Source of the DNA: Candidatus Heimdallarchaeota archaeon
GTDB taxonomy: Archaea > Asgardarchaeota > Heimdallarchaeia > Heimdallarchaeales > Kariarchaeaceae
Assembly: GCA_026702845.1 (NCBI GenBank)
Contig: JADCLS010000005.1
Coordinates: 248,001 to 312,000, forward strand
Length of the DNA: 64,000 nucleotides
Reading direction: 5' to 3'
The translations under genes were made by a program, and so were the position numbers. Under the pieces are notes generated by a model that worked only from the letters and a program-made list of their open reading frames with translations, was not told where the DNA came from and made no database searches. Below, in pieces: positions 18,794 through 27,519 of the stretch (position 1 is the first letter of the stretch; each line of letters begins with the position of its first letter).

Positions 18794-19960
18794 TTACTTT
18801 TGAAGGAAAGTAAACATGCTATCTCTTGAATGTTTAACCTGAGTTACCAACTTTGATGATACATCTGCTAATTCCGCAATACTTGCGATCATTTCTTCTG
18901 CTGCTGCTGCAACTTCTTCTGATGATGCTGCAGTTTCTTCAGATACTGAGGCTACTTGCTCTATACCTCCCTGAATATTGTCAAATAGGCTCTGTAAGGT
19001 GATAGTGATTGTATTCACAACCTCCTCTATATTTTCAGCTGATTTCTTTGATTCATCTGAAAGCTTACGTACATTATCTGCTACTACATTAAATCCTCTT
19101 CCGTAATCCCCAGCTCTTGAAGCCTCTATACCTGCATTTAATGCGAGAATATTAGTCTGTAATGAAATTGAGGATACTGTATCTGTATTTTTTCTAATCT
19201 GAGAGACAATATCTTGAATTACTATATTTGTCTCATTCATTTGTGATGCGATCTTGCTGATCATTTCTGCCTGTTGAGAGGCACCGTGTGCCATCGATGA
19301 TGATGTACCAGATACTTCAGATGCTGATGCGCTGATTTCCTCACTAGAAGATGCAAGATTCTGAGAAGTGTTAACTATTAGATCATTCATTTCTGTAAAT
19401 CCTTTGAAGGCCTCCACTAAACTGTCCATAATTGAATTAAAAAATGTTCCAATTGGACCGAAAACACTATCGGTTAGAACAGCATCATTAGTAATCCTAT
19501 GATTAACATTTCCACCGATTACATTTTCTGTATATTCCTCAAATTCTTTGATGAAAGGCTTATTGACCTCGAGCATGCTAATAAAAGTCACCAGTACAAG
19601 GACAACTATGGGTAAGCTAAGGATAAGAAAATTATGAGTTGAAGTGGGGGGAATGCCATTATTTGAGATATAGCTTTCTAAAAAGATTAGAATTACCAAA
19701 TAAAGTAAATGGACTAGCATTTTAAACCGATAATCATTTTTCCCCATTCTCATCCTTATAGGGATCATTATAGGTAATATTAAAGGAAATCTAGTGTAAA
19801 GGCCTCTGATAAAACTATCTCCAACTCCAGAAAGATCATATCCGATTTTTTCTCCCCAGGATGGGAAAAATACTATATGAGCTCCAATTAATATTTGAAG
19901 CCAGTGATGCCATTTTAAATTCTTAAAAAATGAAATGGTATTATCAATATATATACTCAT
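18794..19960 (-). CDS. Membrane chemoreceptor-like (MCP) signalling protein
   Basis: 388 residues. The N-terminal part has four to five membrane helices (about residues 20-145) and no large ligand domain. A HAMP-like linker follows, then a long coiled-coil MCP signalling domain. The hairpin tip is readable as [20 protein letters not shown], followed by Phe-x-Val-Val-Ala-Asp-x-Val-Arg-Lys-Leu-Ser. It would normally engage CheA/CheW; no such genes are in the window. It lies between fragments of a duplicated transporter, so it may have arrived with a rearrangement. Confidence 0.85.
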   Translation of the reverse strand: MSIYIDNTISFFKNLKWHHWLQILIGAHIVFFPSWGEKIGYDLSGVGDSFIRGLYTRFPLILPIMIPIRMRMGKNDYRFKMLVHLLYLVILIFLESYISNNGIPPTSTHNFLILSLPIVVLVLVTFISMLEVNKPFIKEFEEYTENVIGGNVNHRITNDAVLTDSVFGPIGTFFNSIMDSLVEAFKGFTEMNDLIVNTSQNLASSSEEISASASEVSGTSSSMAHGASQQAEMISKIASQMNETNIVIQDIVSQIRKNTDTVSSISLQTNILALNAGIEASRAGDYGRGFNVVADNVRKLSDESKKSAENIEEVVNTITITLQSLFDNIQGGIEQVASVSEETAASSEEVAAAAEEMIASIAELADVSSKLVTQVKHSRDSMFTFLQK

Positions 19961-20238
19961 AATTATTACCTTAACAATATTGTATTAAAATTATATGATC
20001 CTCGTTCAAATGTATTTTGCCAACATGAATAGTAGAATTTAATGAGACTCCCCCATGATCTTTCAAATTACCCTAATTTGGGATATATATTCTTTTAGCC
20101 GATCTGGTTGATACGTATAATCCAAACTCTTAGATATACTAGCTGCCATTTCCCACCACGCTACCAATTTGGATGCCATATTCAGTTAATTTTACTCCTA
20201 TAGTTTGTATTAACCAGTCAATAATTTGGATCTGAATT
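19961..20238. other. Intergenic segment without a supported gene
   Basis: No frame of useful length is open. On the minus strand a short stretch near 20178-20060 reads like a protein fragment (Ala-Trp-Trp-Glu-Met-Ala...Asp-Arg-Leu-Lys-Glu-Tyr-Ile) before a stop; it could be a gene remnant. It leads into repeat copy B. Confidence 0.4.
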
Positions 20239-20380
20239 GGAGACTATTGCCAGGGAGCAAGAAAATATCAGCCAGTTTTACATTGTTGAACTAAAATTCG
20301 GATAAGTTAGCTTTGATAGTCACAGCGAGGACATTGCAGTCCTTTGTCAATTGCATCTAGATATTCATGAAAACAGGTTG
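20239..20380. repeat. Direct repeat copy B (142 bp)
   Basis: Counterpart of 18162-18303. Its first ~68 bases are a decayed 3' end of the MFS gene, and the rest is the intact 3' end of the minus-strand zinc-ribbon gene. Together the two copies show an ancestral convergent MFS/zinc-ribbon gene pair that was duplicated. Confidence 0.85.
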
Positions 20381-21047
20381 ATTTAGATACTTGATATACC
20401 TTTAATCTTCTGTTAATCTTCTCTGTTGATTTAAACTCATCACATGAGGGGCAACTAATCTCATCTGATCTATCTCTTCCCAGATCAGCTAGATAGTAAT
20501 GCATCTCATCAGTGCATTCAATGAGTAATTCCTCATGCTCTTCATCTTCTTCCGCCTCTTCTTCTATCTCAGCTTTCTCCTCCTCTGTTTTCTTCTTTTC
20601 CTCTGCCTTCTTGGCTGCTTCTGCTTTCTTCTTTTCCTCTGCTATCTTGGCTGCTTCTGCTTTCTTCTTTTCCTCTGCTATCTTGGCTGCCGCTGCTTTC
20701 TTCTTTTCCTCTGCGATCTTGAGAACCTCAGATTCTTCCTCCGTTTCTTGCTCCTCTAATTCTTCAGAAACCTCCACCTCATCATCTTGAACTTCAAAAT
20801 CTCGATCCTCCAAGCCATATTCCTCTACGAGGTGCGGCCAAAGGTCTTTGTAGAGGTTGAGTACACCCTCGTTACCATAGAATTCATGGATATCATCAAT
20901 AATTGCGTGAAAATGCCTGCGTTGTTTGTCAGTTATGCGATTATAAAAGTCCTCATCCAAATATTCTGTCGCAACAATTTTCATATGTTCTGCACTATAC
21001 TTCACAATCATTCTCTCAACACGGTTGGTAATCTCATCGAGCTTCAT
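20307..21047 (-). CDS. Low-complexity coiled-coil protein with C-terminal zinc-binding domain
   Basis: 246 residues. Residues 1-85 form a helical domain of unknown family. Residues about 95-165 are highly charged, with nearly identical 12-residue units (Glu-Glu-Lys-Lys-Lys-Ala-Glu-Ala-Ala-Lys-x-Ala), probably a single long alpha helix. The C-terminal ~75 residues have Cys...Cys-x-x-Cys...Cys...Cys-x-x-Cys and end in Cys-Pro-Arg-Cys-Asp-Tyr-Gln-Ser. Function unknown; a spacer helix joining two binding modules is plausible. Part of its 3' end is duplicated at 18235-18303. Confidence 0.7.
   Translation of the reverse strand: MKLDEITNRVERMIVKYSAEHMKIVATEYLDEDFYNRITDKQRRHFHAIIDDIHEFYGNEGVLNLYKDLWPHLVEEYGLEDRDFEVQDDEVEVSEELEEQETEEESEVLKIAEEKKKAAAAKIAEEKKKAEAAKIAEEKKKAEAAKKAEEKKKTEEEKAEIEEEAEEDEEHEELLIECTDEMHYYLADLGRDRSDEISCPSCDEFKSTEKINRRLKVYQVSKSTCFHEYLDAIDKGLQCPRCDYQS
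20590..20715 (-). repeat. 36-bp tandem repeat inside a coding region
   Basis: About three and a half copies of a 36-bp unit (plus-strand TTCTTCTTTTCCTCTG...) encode the Glu-Glu-Lys-Lys-Lys-Ala-rich helix of the surrounding gene. The unit length keeps the frame, so copy number can change without breaking the protein. Confidence 0.9.
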
Positions 21048-21313
21048 TTTTCCATTCCTTCTCTCTTGAAATAGTACTATTCACTTCTTAAAAAAACTTT
21101 ACCCCTACTCAGCTCTATTCTCTTGAGTTTATGCACGAAGAATAATCAGTTCTTCAGAAAAATCGATTTTCAGAATAAAAATAGGTGAGAAAGAGGAAAG
21201 TAAATGTTTTTGATATAATAAATTCCACTCCTGACGGGTGAGACTTATATTATTTCTAAATAGGATTCAAGTGGGGATCTGGTATTAAAATCGTTACACA
21301 TTACCCTCAAGGT

Positions 21314-22459
21314 ATGGAAAAAACTCTATCCAATGTAATAACTGAGATAGAGCTCACTACTATGCTTGAAAGTGGAGAATTCGAACGAGAAACAGTAAAA
21401 TCGCCGTATGAGCTTATTCGACTTCGAGAGAGAAATGGGATCCTTCATATCATCTATCAGGATAATAAGAAACTTCGTAGTAAAAATGAATGGATAGAAC
21501 GCAGAGCAATTTTCTTGTTAAAACAGAAGCTTGATATACCGGTTGTGCGATTGAACTGTAAATATCAGATGAATGGGGTAGAGACAGAGGTAGATGGGGT
21601 ATTTAACACTACAGCTATAGAAGTGAAAAAGGCAAAAATTACTCAGAAATGGATTGATTTCTATGCGATGAAATGCATAAAACTGCAATTCAGATCCTTG
21701 ATTGTTATTGCTACTGCATTTTCAAATGATTTATGTATACCGGAAACTATAATTTGTTATCAGTATTCACCTGATATTTCAAGCCTGAGAAATTTCTATT
21801 CATCATACTCAATTCCTGAACTATTCGTGAGATTAGTTGGAAAACGTCATGTTAGATATCTTTTAGATAATGGTAGCTGGATGCCACAAGGCAGACGTTA
21901 CAACCAAACTGCCAAATCAACTGTTTCAGAAAAAATACGCAAAGATATTAAAAGAGTCTTCAGAAGAGCAATTCCAGTTAAGATTTACTGGTCATTGAGT
22001 ATGATGACAGGCCCTTTAGATGAATTCAAAGGCAGAGGTTATCCTATCGATCGGTTAATTCTTGCATTTGATATTGATGGTAACCATGAAGGATATCATG
22101 AGTTACGAGAGGAACCCTACTGTCACTTATGCAGGAAATCAGCAGATATCAAACTAAAAAAGGTCAAGGAGTTGCTTGATTCGAAATCAATCGAATACGA
22201 GGTTTATCAGAGTGGATCCAAGGGATATCATCTCTATCTCCTAGAGGAAGGAAAAGTAAAGGAGGATGGTGTAGAAATGATGGAACAGATGACCACCTAT
22301 CTCCTTCCCTATGTTGATTCCTTTCTATCTAAAACCACAGAGGAATTTGATATGCATCGGATATTCAAATTACCAGGTACAGTAGATGCTAGCACAGGAA
22401 TTGTGGTAGCAAAAGAGAAACAGCAAATCAGACTCAAAGATTCAATTGTGAAATTATGA
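21314..22459 (+). CDS. Fusion of PD-(D/E)xK nuclease-like and archaeo-eukaryotic primase-like domains
   Basis: 381 residues from ATG. The N-terminal half (about 45-150) has a nuclease-like core: Glu-Val-Asp-Gly-Val-Phe, then Ala-Ile-Glu-Val-Lys-Lys, the Asp...Glu-x-Lys pattern. The C-terminal half has primase hallmarks: Leu-Ala-Phe-Asp-Ile-Asp-Gly (metal Asp-x-Asp), a Cys-x-x-Cys pair, Ser-Gly-Ser-Lys-Gly-Tyr-His-Leu-Tyr-Leu, and Asp-Met-His-Arg...Leu-Pro-Gly-Thr-Val-Asp-Ala-Ser-Thr-Gly. The last motif is typical of PriS-like small primases. I infer a DNA repair or element-related primase-nuclease; whether it replaces or supplements the cellular primase is unknown. Confidence 0.72.
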   Translation: MEKTLSNVITEIELTTMLESGEFERETVKSPYELIRLRERNGILHIIYQDNKKLRSKNEWIERRAIFLLKQKLDIPVVRLNCKYQMNGVETEVDGVFNTTAIEVKKAKITQKWIDFYAMKCIKLQFRSLIVIATAFSNDLCIPETIICYQYSPDISSLRNFYSSYSIPELFVRLVGKRHVRYLLDNGSWMPQGRRYNQTAKSTVSEKIRKDIKRVFRRAIPVKIYWSLSMMTGPLDEFKGRGYPIDRLILAFDIDGNHEGYHELREEPYCHLCRKSADIKLKKVKELLDSKSIEYEVYQSGSKGYHLYLLEEGKVKEDGVEMMEQMTTYLLPYVDSFLSKTTEEFDMHRIFKLPGTVDASTGIVVAKEKQQIRLKDSIVKL

Positions 22460-22529
22460 CTCATGAACATATATCAGGTTAAAGTAGAGAAATTGTATCA
22501 TATGCTTAATAAAATTCTATATAATATTC

Positions 22530-23363
22530 CTACACTGTGAATTTCTCACCGATCAACTTCTCAGATAAGGTCCACAACCTATCCTGATCTTCCTCAATAT
22601 AAGATGCAGAACTTGATTTGACTATCTCTCCAAGTTCATTAACATACTTCCCACTTACTGCAGCTAGTGAAGGATCAGTAACAAGTCTCATCAAACTGAT
22701 AATTCCCTTTTCAACTGGGAGGGCTCGGGCCACTATTTCTGGGGATCGACTGGGATTAAGATTAGTATCCACTAGACCAGGATGCAGGCAATTTACCGTT
22801 ATCCCCTTGAAATCAAGCATTCTGGCTAACTTGTACCCGAATAATAAGTTGGCCAGCTTAGAATGTGCATAATTGGTATATAATGAATACCCCTCCTCTC
22901 GAAAGAGGAGATCGAAATCAAGCCGGTCAACCCGATAATGCATTCCAGAGCTGACAATCACTATGCGTTTGTACTCTGATTTCATTACTAGATCCAGAAG
23001 CAGATGTGTAGTCAGGAAATAACCCAGATGATTGATAGCAAACGTAGATTCGTATCCATCCGCAGATAATTCATAGTTATGTTGTTGCACTCCTGCATTA
23101 TTAACAAGCACATCAATATGATCAAAACGAGAGTGTAGCTGCTTTGACATCTCCTTGATAGAATCAAATGAAGCCATATCTGCCAGTACTGAATCTATAT
23201 GCCCAATCCCAGTTTCTTGTTGAAGCCAGCTAATAGTAGTGGTGAGTTTCTCAGGATTCCTCCCATGAAGTATTAACTTTGCTCCTTGTTTGGCCAATTC
23301 AAGAGCAGCTCGCTTACCAATACCATCTGTAGAACCGGAGATGAATACAATTTTATCTTTCAT
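22530..23363 (-). CDS. Short-chain dehydrogenase/reductase, retinol-dehydrogenase-like
   Basis: 277 residues. N-terminal Ser-Gly-Ser-Thr-Asp-Gly-Ile-Gly-Lys nucleotide loop with a following His-Gly-Arg-Asn that suggests NADP. Asn-Asn-Ala-Gly is at about 90, and the catalytic Ser plus Tyr-x-x-x-Lys (Tyr-Ala-His-Ser-Lys) at about 165. The Ile-x-Val-x-Cys-Leu-His-Pro-Gly phrase is that of the RDH11-14/WWOX-like group acting on lipid or retinoid aldehydes. The substrate here is unknown. It is followed closely on its 5' side by a secreted-protein gene, with no obvious functional link. Confidence 0.88.
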   Translation of the reverse strand: MKDKIVFISGSTDGIGKRAALELAKQGAKLILHGRNPEKLTTTISWLQQETGIGHIDSVLADMASFDSIKEMSKQLHSRFDHIDVLVNNAGVQQHNYELSADGYESTFAINHLGYFLTTHLLLDLVMKSEYKRIVIVSSGMHYRVDRLDFDLLFREEGYSLYTNYAHSKLANLLFGYKLARMLDFKGITVNCLHPGLVDTNLNPSRSPEIVARALPVEKGIISLMRLVTDPSLAAVSGKYVNELGEIVKSSSASYIEEDQDRLWTLSEKLIGEKFTV

Positions 23364-23389
23364 TTTGTCTCATTTCTGATTGAAATTTA

Positions 23390-24118
23390 TTAAGGTTGTA
23401 TATTTTTGTAGTACTTCTTGGATTTCCAAAACACAATGATGAGCAAACTGGAATATACTGTTGGTGAAGACAAATTATCCTCATACAGGATTTGTGGTAC
23501 GATTTCTTCAGGATCGATGCTTATGAAAGTCATTATAGAGGCATCATCTTCCTTCCTGGTTTCTCTAAAGTAGTAAGAAATTAGCCATCCAGTAGACGTA
23601 TCAAAAACTTGCCTGTATTCCAAATAGAAATGATCTCTATCCCAATTTCCCTCAACAATTATTGTCTCATCCAGAGACTCAATTTTGCCATCTGTTTCAA
23701 TCTCTAAATGTGTGGTTTGAGGATTGATAAAAAATTTGATATCATACCCAATAGAATTGGGATTGCAATTATCTGTCATCTCAAATGTTTCGGTAGAGAT
23801 AGTATAATTCACACGAAGTAGGTTATTTATGTCATAGTAATCGTTATTGAAAGTAACATTGAAGGAATCCCCCACATACAAGGTGTGATCTTGGTAATTG
23901 ACTAAATCTTCTAGTATGTAGGTGCCTTGAGGCGTATCCTTGGCCACTAGGTAATATGTTCTGGTTGAGCCTGAATCTATGATATATGAATCTGCTCCTA
24001 CTGCAACCATGGAGAGTAGGAACAACCCGATTAAAATTCTGCAACGCATGAAATGCAATGAAAACACGTACATATAAGAGGATTCAGTACTAGTGTAACT
24101 AATGTTTGATATCGTCAT
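23390..24118 (-). CDS. Secreted protein with C-terminal anchor, function unknown
   Basis: 242 residues; the first ~25 may be untranslated, since the signal-peptide-like stretch begins near residue 24 (Met-Arg-Cys-Arg-Ile-Leu-Ile-Gly-Leu-Phe). The ectodomain is beta-rich with many Tyr, Asp and Thr residues. The C-terminus has a short hydrophobic stretch and Lys-Ser-Lys-Lys-Tyr-Tyr-Lys. The overall plan matches 995-1621, though without obvious identity by eye. Confidence 0.65.
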   Translation of the reverse strand: MTISNISYTSTESSYMYVFSLHFMRCRILIGLFLLSMVAVGADSYIIDSGSTRTYYLVAKDTPQGTYILEDLVNYQDHTLYVGDSFNVTFNNDYYDINNLLRVNYTISTETFEMTDNCNPNSIGYDIKFFINPQTTHLEIETDGKIESLDETIIVEGNWDRDHFYLEYRQVFDTSTGWLISYYFRETRKEDDASIMTFISIDPEEIVPQILYEDNLSSPTVYSSLLIIVFWKSKKYYKNIQP

Positions 24119-24355
24119 AGTAATTCATCATCAGAAACTATTGAGTAGTGGGATATCATCTCTTAAGAGCGAGTGAAATTGGTAAATACAAATCAGTATA
24201 TATGATATTTGTAGGATATTATGAAATCAAGTTTAAATTCAAAATTCATCATCATGAACCGTTGTATAGTAATAATTTGATTTGTTACCACACCCAAGGG
24301 AACAAAGGTGAATCTTTAAATATTTATGTCACCAAGTATTGTATGAGTGATTGAT

Positions 24356-24745
24356 ATGAGTTACAAACATCCCCTCTCCACCATTGGAACTATTATTTTC
24401 TTTATGGGTATTTTCACAAGACTGGATTTCTTCCTGTGTTTTGTTGCAGCAATTGTCTGTTGGTCCATCGGATCCAATTTAGAGAAGGAGTACCGGTGGC
24501 AACAAAATCAAAACCCTATTATTCAAACAGAACCCCAACCCGTGGCACAGACTTACTATGAACCCCAGAAAACCTATACAAGCAGTGCACCAGTTTTTTC
24601 AGAACCCAAATACACTGAGCCCACCTACACCCAAAAAGCACCTGAAAAACAGTATTGTGTGGCTTGTGGTCTAGAGTATCCATTTTCAGCGAATTACTGT
24701 TCTGGATGTGGTAAAAGAAGCGAGCACAAACTGAAACATATGTAA
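24356..24745 (+). CDS. Two-helix membrane protein with C-terminal zinc ribbon
   Basis: About 129 residues from ATG 24356; an in-frame GTG at 24347 is an alternative. Two closely spaced membrane helices (about 8-45) are followed by a Pro/Gln/Tyr/Thr-rich linker of ~60 residues. A cytoplasmic zinc ribbon, Cys-x-x-Cys...Cys-x-x-Cys (about 99-117), comes last. Function unknown. The low-complexity linker resembles those of protein-interaction adaptors. Confidence 0.65.
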   Translation: MSYKHPLSTIGTIIFFMGIFTRLDFFLCFVAAIVCWSIGSNLEKEYRWQQNQNPIIQTEPQPVAQTYYEPQKTYTSSAPVFSEPKYTEPTYTQKAPEKQYCVACGLEYPFSANYCSGCGKRSEHKLKHM

Positions 24746-24799
24746 TAGATGAATGTAGATAAAGGATTTATTTTTATATTTTATAACTTAAAGTGACTT

Positions 24800-25624
24800 T
24801 TGAGCGACTGTATCCTTGGAATCGACCTTGAGATAGGGAGTTCTCCCAATGCAATACGTGAGGCCAGATATGCAGCACATGTGTATTCAAATAATACAGA
24901 TATCATTCTAAGAAACATCACCCTAGCAAATATTCCTGAAGTGATTGCTGAATACGACATAAAAATTATTGCGTGTGACAATATATTTGAGATAGCCCCG
25001 AACATTGATAAGATTCAATTAGATCTATTGAATCATATACCATTAGAAACTCAACTGCTCCAAGTAACAAGAAATCAGCAAAAGTATTACAGCCTTAAAT
25101 TTCTACTTGGACTTGAAAATATTCAATATAGAGGAAAATTACGATCAGAAATCACTGCTCGATACTGTGCAATTCTTGCTAGTAGAGGCTATGGAGATAA
25201 ATTTCATAATGGAGAATGGATCTCTGCTCAGAAAATTATTCCGGTTCGAATGGTATCGGAAACTAACATCTCACTCACTCAAATACTCCCAATTGCATCA
25301 GAGGTGATCTCATCCATTGGTGAAGGCAAGGAGGCAAACATATTTCTGCTGCATAATAAAGAGGGTCAAGCTTATATCATAAAGAAATTCAAGATATATT
25401 CACCTGTAGCTAAAAAACTACACAAGGAAACCTATCGAAGCACACCGAGTACAATTGCAACCTTTATGGCGAAGCAAGAATTTAAGATATTAGGCTATCT
25501 CTACTCCAAGGGTCTGCCAGTACCCAAACCGATGTTTCAACAAGGTTCTATGGTGGCCATGGAGGTAATAGTGCAGGATGATGATGTTGCACCACGGCTA
25601 TCTCAATTGAAAATCCAAGATTAA
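24800..25624 (+). CDS. COG2433-like RNase H-fold domain fused to N-lobe of a RIO-type kinase (5' part)
   Basis: 274 residues from a TTG start (Ser-Asp-Cys-Ile-Leu-Gly-Ile-Asp). The first ~150 residues follow the N-terminal domain of archaeal COG2433/DUF460: Gly-Ile-Asp-Leu-Glu, Ile-Ile-Ala-Cys-Asp-Asn-Ile-Phe-Glu-Ile-Ala-Pro and a Leu-Leu-Gln-Val-Thr strand. From about residue 173 the RIO kinase N-lobe begins with Ile-Gly-Glu-Gly-Lys-Glu-Ala-Asn-Ile-Phe and Tyr-Ile-Ile-Lys-Lys (ATP Lys). Translation stops at TAA 25622-25624. The kinase continues in the same frame in the next entry, so this is one gene with an internal stop. Confidence 0.72.
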   Translation: MSDCILGIDLEIGSSPNAIREARYAAHVYSNNTDIILRNITLANIPEVIAEYDIKIIACDNIFEIAPNIDKIQLDLLNHIPLETQLLQVTRNQQKYYSLKFLLGLENIQYRGKLRSEITARYCAILASRGYGDKFHNGEWISAQKIIPVRMVSETNISLTQILPIASEVISSIGEGKEANIFLLHNKEGQAYIIKKFKIYSPVAKKLHKETYRSTPSTIATFMAKQEFKILGYLYSKGLPVPKPMFQQGSMVAMEVIVQDDDVAPRLSQLKIQD

Positions 25625-25651
25625 TTAGTAGAGGAACTATTAGTTCAGGGA

Positions 25652-25975
25652 TTGGATCTGTTATTCGAGTTATTCACCAAGGTAGAACTCATTCATGGAG
25701 ATTTCAGCTGTCAGAATCTACTATTACGAGATGGAAAGCTAGTAATTATAGATGTGAGACAGGCACAATTGGTGAATTTCAAAACGTATATTGATACCCC
25801 TGTTAGAATTCGGCTGGATAAATCAATCAAATTACTTAAATCTGATATTGAATCATTTATCAGCTTCTTCGAAAGAAAGTATCGCATAAATGTTGATCGG
25901 GAGTGTATTCTAAACAGATTTTTGGAAAAAGTACCGGGACACTTAACAAAGAATTTCAGCACTGCTCACTGGTAA
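25652..25975 (+). CDS. RIO-type kinase C-lobe (3' part of the same gene)
   Basis: 107 residues from TTG, but in frame with the gene ending at 25624; the nine codons between them also read like kinase (Leu-Val-Glu-Glu-Leu-Leu-Val-Gln-Gly). The catalytic loop Ile-His-Gly-Asp-Phe-Ser-x-x-Asn and metal site Ile-Ile-Asp-Val-Arg-Gln match RIO1-like kinases. A RIO kinase acts in small-subunit ribosome maturation; fusion to a COG2433-like domain points to RNA-related work. As sequenced, active kinase could be made only by readthrough or from two chains. It overlaps the convergent gene at 25956 by 20 bp. Confidence 0.7.
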   Translation: MDLLFELFTKVELIHGDFSCQNLLLRDGKLVIIDVRQAQLVNFKTYIDTPVRIRLDKSIKLLKSDIESFISFFERKYRINVDRECILNRFLEKVPGHLTKNFSTAHW

Positions 25976-26600
25976 ATCTTATGACATTAATCGAGAAGGA
26001 GACTGGGTTTGAAATGGGTCCTTTTATTTGACGGTTCTTACGATATTTATGAATTAACTTTGTGATATCATTGAAAAACTCAGAATCATCTTCCAGATCA
26101 AGCACACCAAAGCTCATCACCTTCGATGGTTTCATTGCACTCTTTGAATGATCCTGATCAGCTACCTTCATCAATTTAATTTCTGCTCCCCGGTTGAGTT
26201 GTAAGTGAAGATTTGTCATGGTATCTGCGAAAATTGAAGAGAGATTTGGGAGTAGAGAGACCCATTCTATGAGAATGTTTTCTTTTGCATATCTCTCAGC
26301 AAAATCATGAAGATCTTTGCTTAACTCTATAGTGTACAAATCATCCAAAGCTAATTTGATGTCATATTCAGCAGTAAACCTTTTGTCATCAATTCTGTCA
26401 CAATCAAATTTCGCAATGAGGTCCCCACGAATGAGGAGATCAAGATTTCTAAATAATGTGGCATGACTTAGATGTAACTTAGAACCAATATATGAGGGAG
26501 CAGAACGTCCATATATATGCAGAAACTGGTAGATGAGCATACTATTAGGCGTACGAAAGATTTTCAACAGTACTCCCATCTGATCAAGTTGATCCATCAA
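25956..26600 (-). CDS. Winged-helix regulator
   Basis: 214 residues. An N-terminal ArsR/TrmB-like winged helix (about 15-85) has a helix-turn-helix Ala-Pro-Ser-Tyr-Ile-Gly-Ser-Lys-Leu-His-Leu-Ser-His-Ala-Thr-Leu-Phe-Arg. A helical C-terminal region of unknown type follows. The start overlaps the stop of the aspartyl protease gene by 4 bp (26597-26600), so the two are translationally coupled. It may control the protease or be processed by it; this is inference from context only. Confidence 0.7.
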   Translation of the reverse strand: MMDQLDQMGVLLKIFRTPNSMLIYQFLHIYGRSAPSYIGSKLHLSHATLFRNLDLLIRGDLIAKFDCDRIDDKRFTAEYDIKLALDDLYTIELSKDLHDFAERYAKENILIEWVSLLPNLSSIFADTMTNLHLQLNRGAEIKLMKVADQDHSKSAMKPSKVMSFGVLDLEDDSEFFNDITKLIHKYRKNRQIKGPISNPVSFSINVIRFTSEQC

Positions 26601-27391
26601 GATTCATCAACTAGAGCAAATTTGGTATTTGGATAATCAATTATCAGCTTTTTATCTCGCAAATAATTGAATCCAATAATTCCACCTAGATTTTTCTCCC
26701 CCTCAGCCAGATGACTAAGAGGCATGAGTAGAAATGATTGATCTTCAAATGTTCCAAAGGAAGTAGAGAATGAGGATACTGTTGTTTCTTTTGCTCGGGT
26801 AGTACCAGAAGGGCTTCTAATCATAACTGGAGAATCTCTAATTTCGAGATTCATATCCATAGCCACATCTTGATTGATGAGGCTGCCCCCTGCACCAGTA
26901 TCAATGATGAATGGATACTCATGATCTCCATTTATTGCTGCATTCACAACCAGGAGATAATTAGCCTTTGCCTTATCAGGGAAAAATGGATGCAATTCAT
27001 CCGTGCCCCGAGATTGCCCGAGATAAATTTCCTTGGCTTTGTAATCTACTTCAAGGTAGTAATTTCTCAAGAAATTCACGCCTATTGCGCCGATTTCATC
27101 ACCTGTGACCTTTATTCCTTCAGTGATCACAACATCATGATTTTTCACAATTAGGTCCCCTAACTTGAATTCGTCAAGTACAGCTGCCTTGCTATGAACA
27201 ATTGCCCCATGGGCAGTTGCTCCTTGGTTTTCTTCTTCTTTTATCTCTAGACCAAGTTTCTCTGCAATATCAGGATGTAAAACAGTTCTTCTAGCTCCTA
27301 TGTCTACAACCATGTAATAAGGTCCTTGATTGTTAATATATACCTCAACCCGAACTAGGTTAAATGAGGAAAGTGAAAATTGTTGTTTCAT
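26597..27391 (-). CDS. Single-chain retropepsin-like aspartyl protease with two half-domains
   Basis: 264 residues built from two similar halves of ~130 residues. Half one has Val-Val-Asp-Ile-Gly-Ala-Arg-Arg-Thr (about 28), and half two Ile-Ile-Asp-Thr-Gly-Ala-Gly-Gly-Ser (about 160). Each half is followed by a Leu-Gly-Leu/Asn-Leu-Glu helix and ends in a Gly-x-Asn-Phe/Tyr-Leu-Arg helix plus Asp-Tyr strand, as in retroviral-type proteases. The first motif has Ile in place of Thr/Ser after Asp, so one half may be catalytically weaker. No signal peptide, so it is cytoplasmic. It forms an operon with the winged-helix gene downstream. Confidence 0.8.
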   Translation of the reverse strand: MKQQFSLSSFNLVRVEVYINNQGPYYMVVDIGARRTVLHPDIAEKLGLEIKEEENQGATAHGAIVHSKAAVLDEFKLGDLIVKNHDVVITEGIKVTGDEIGAIGVNFLRNYYLEVDYKAKEIYLGQSRGTDELHPFFPDKAKANYLLVVNAAINGDHEYPFIIDTGAGGSLINQDVAMDMNLEIRDSPVMIRSPSGTTRAKETTVSSFSTSFGTFEDQSFLLMPLSHLAEGEKNLGGIIGFNYLRDKKLIIDYPNTKFALVDES

Positions 27392-27519
27392 ATTCGTTCT
27401 AAATATATATCATCTATGAGACATATTAAAATGTTGAGTAAGGGATGAAATAAATTTGAGTTGATCAAAATTTTCAGCAATACAAATGATAAAATATGGT
27501 CAGTACTATGGCATATTGA

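Noticed and set aside
20512..20790. Ser/Phe- and Leu/Phe-rich plus-strand frames
   Set aside because: Complement of the Glu-Lys-Ala repeat in the minus-strand gene.
21220..21260. Possible C/D-box small RNA before the primase gene
   Set aside because: A CTGA-like box is present, but no matching C box or guide layout is visible.
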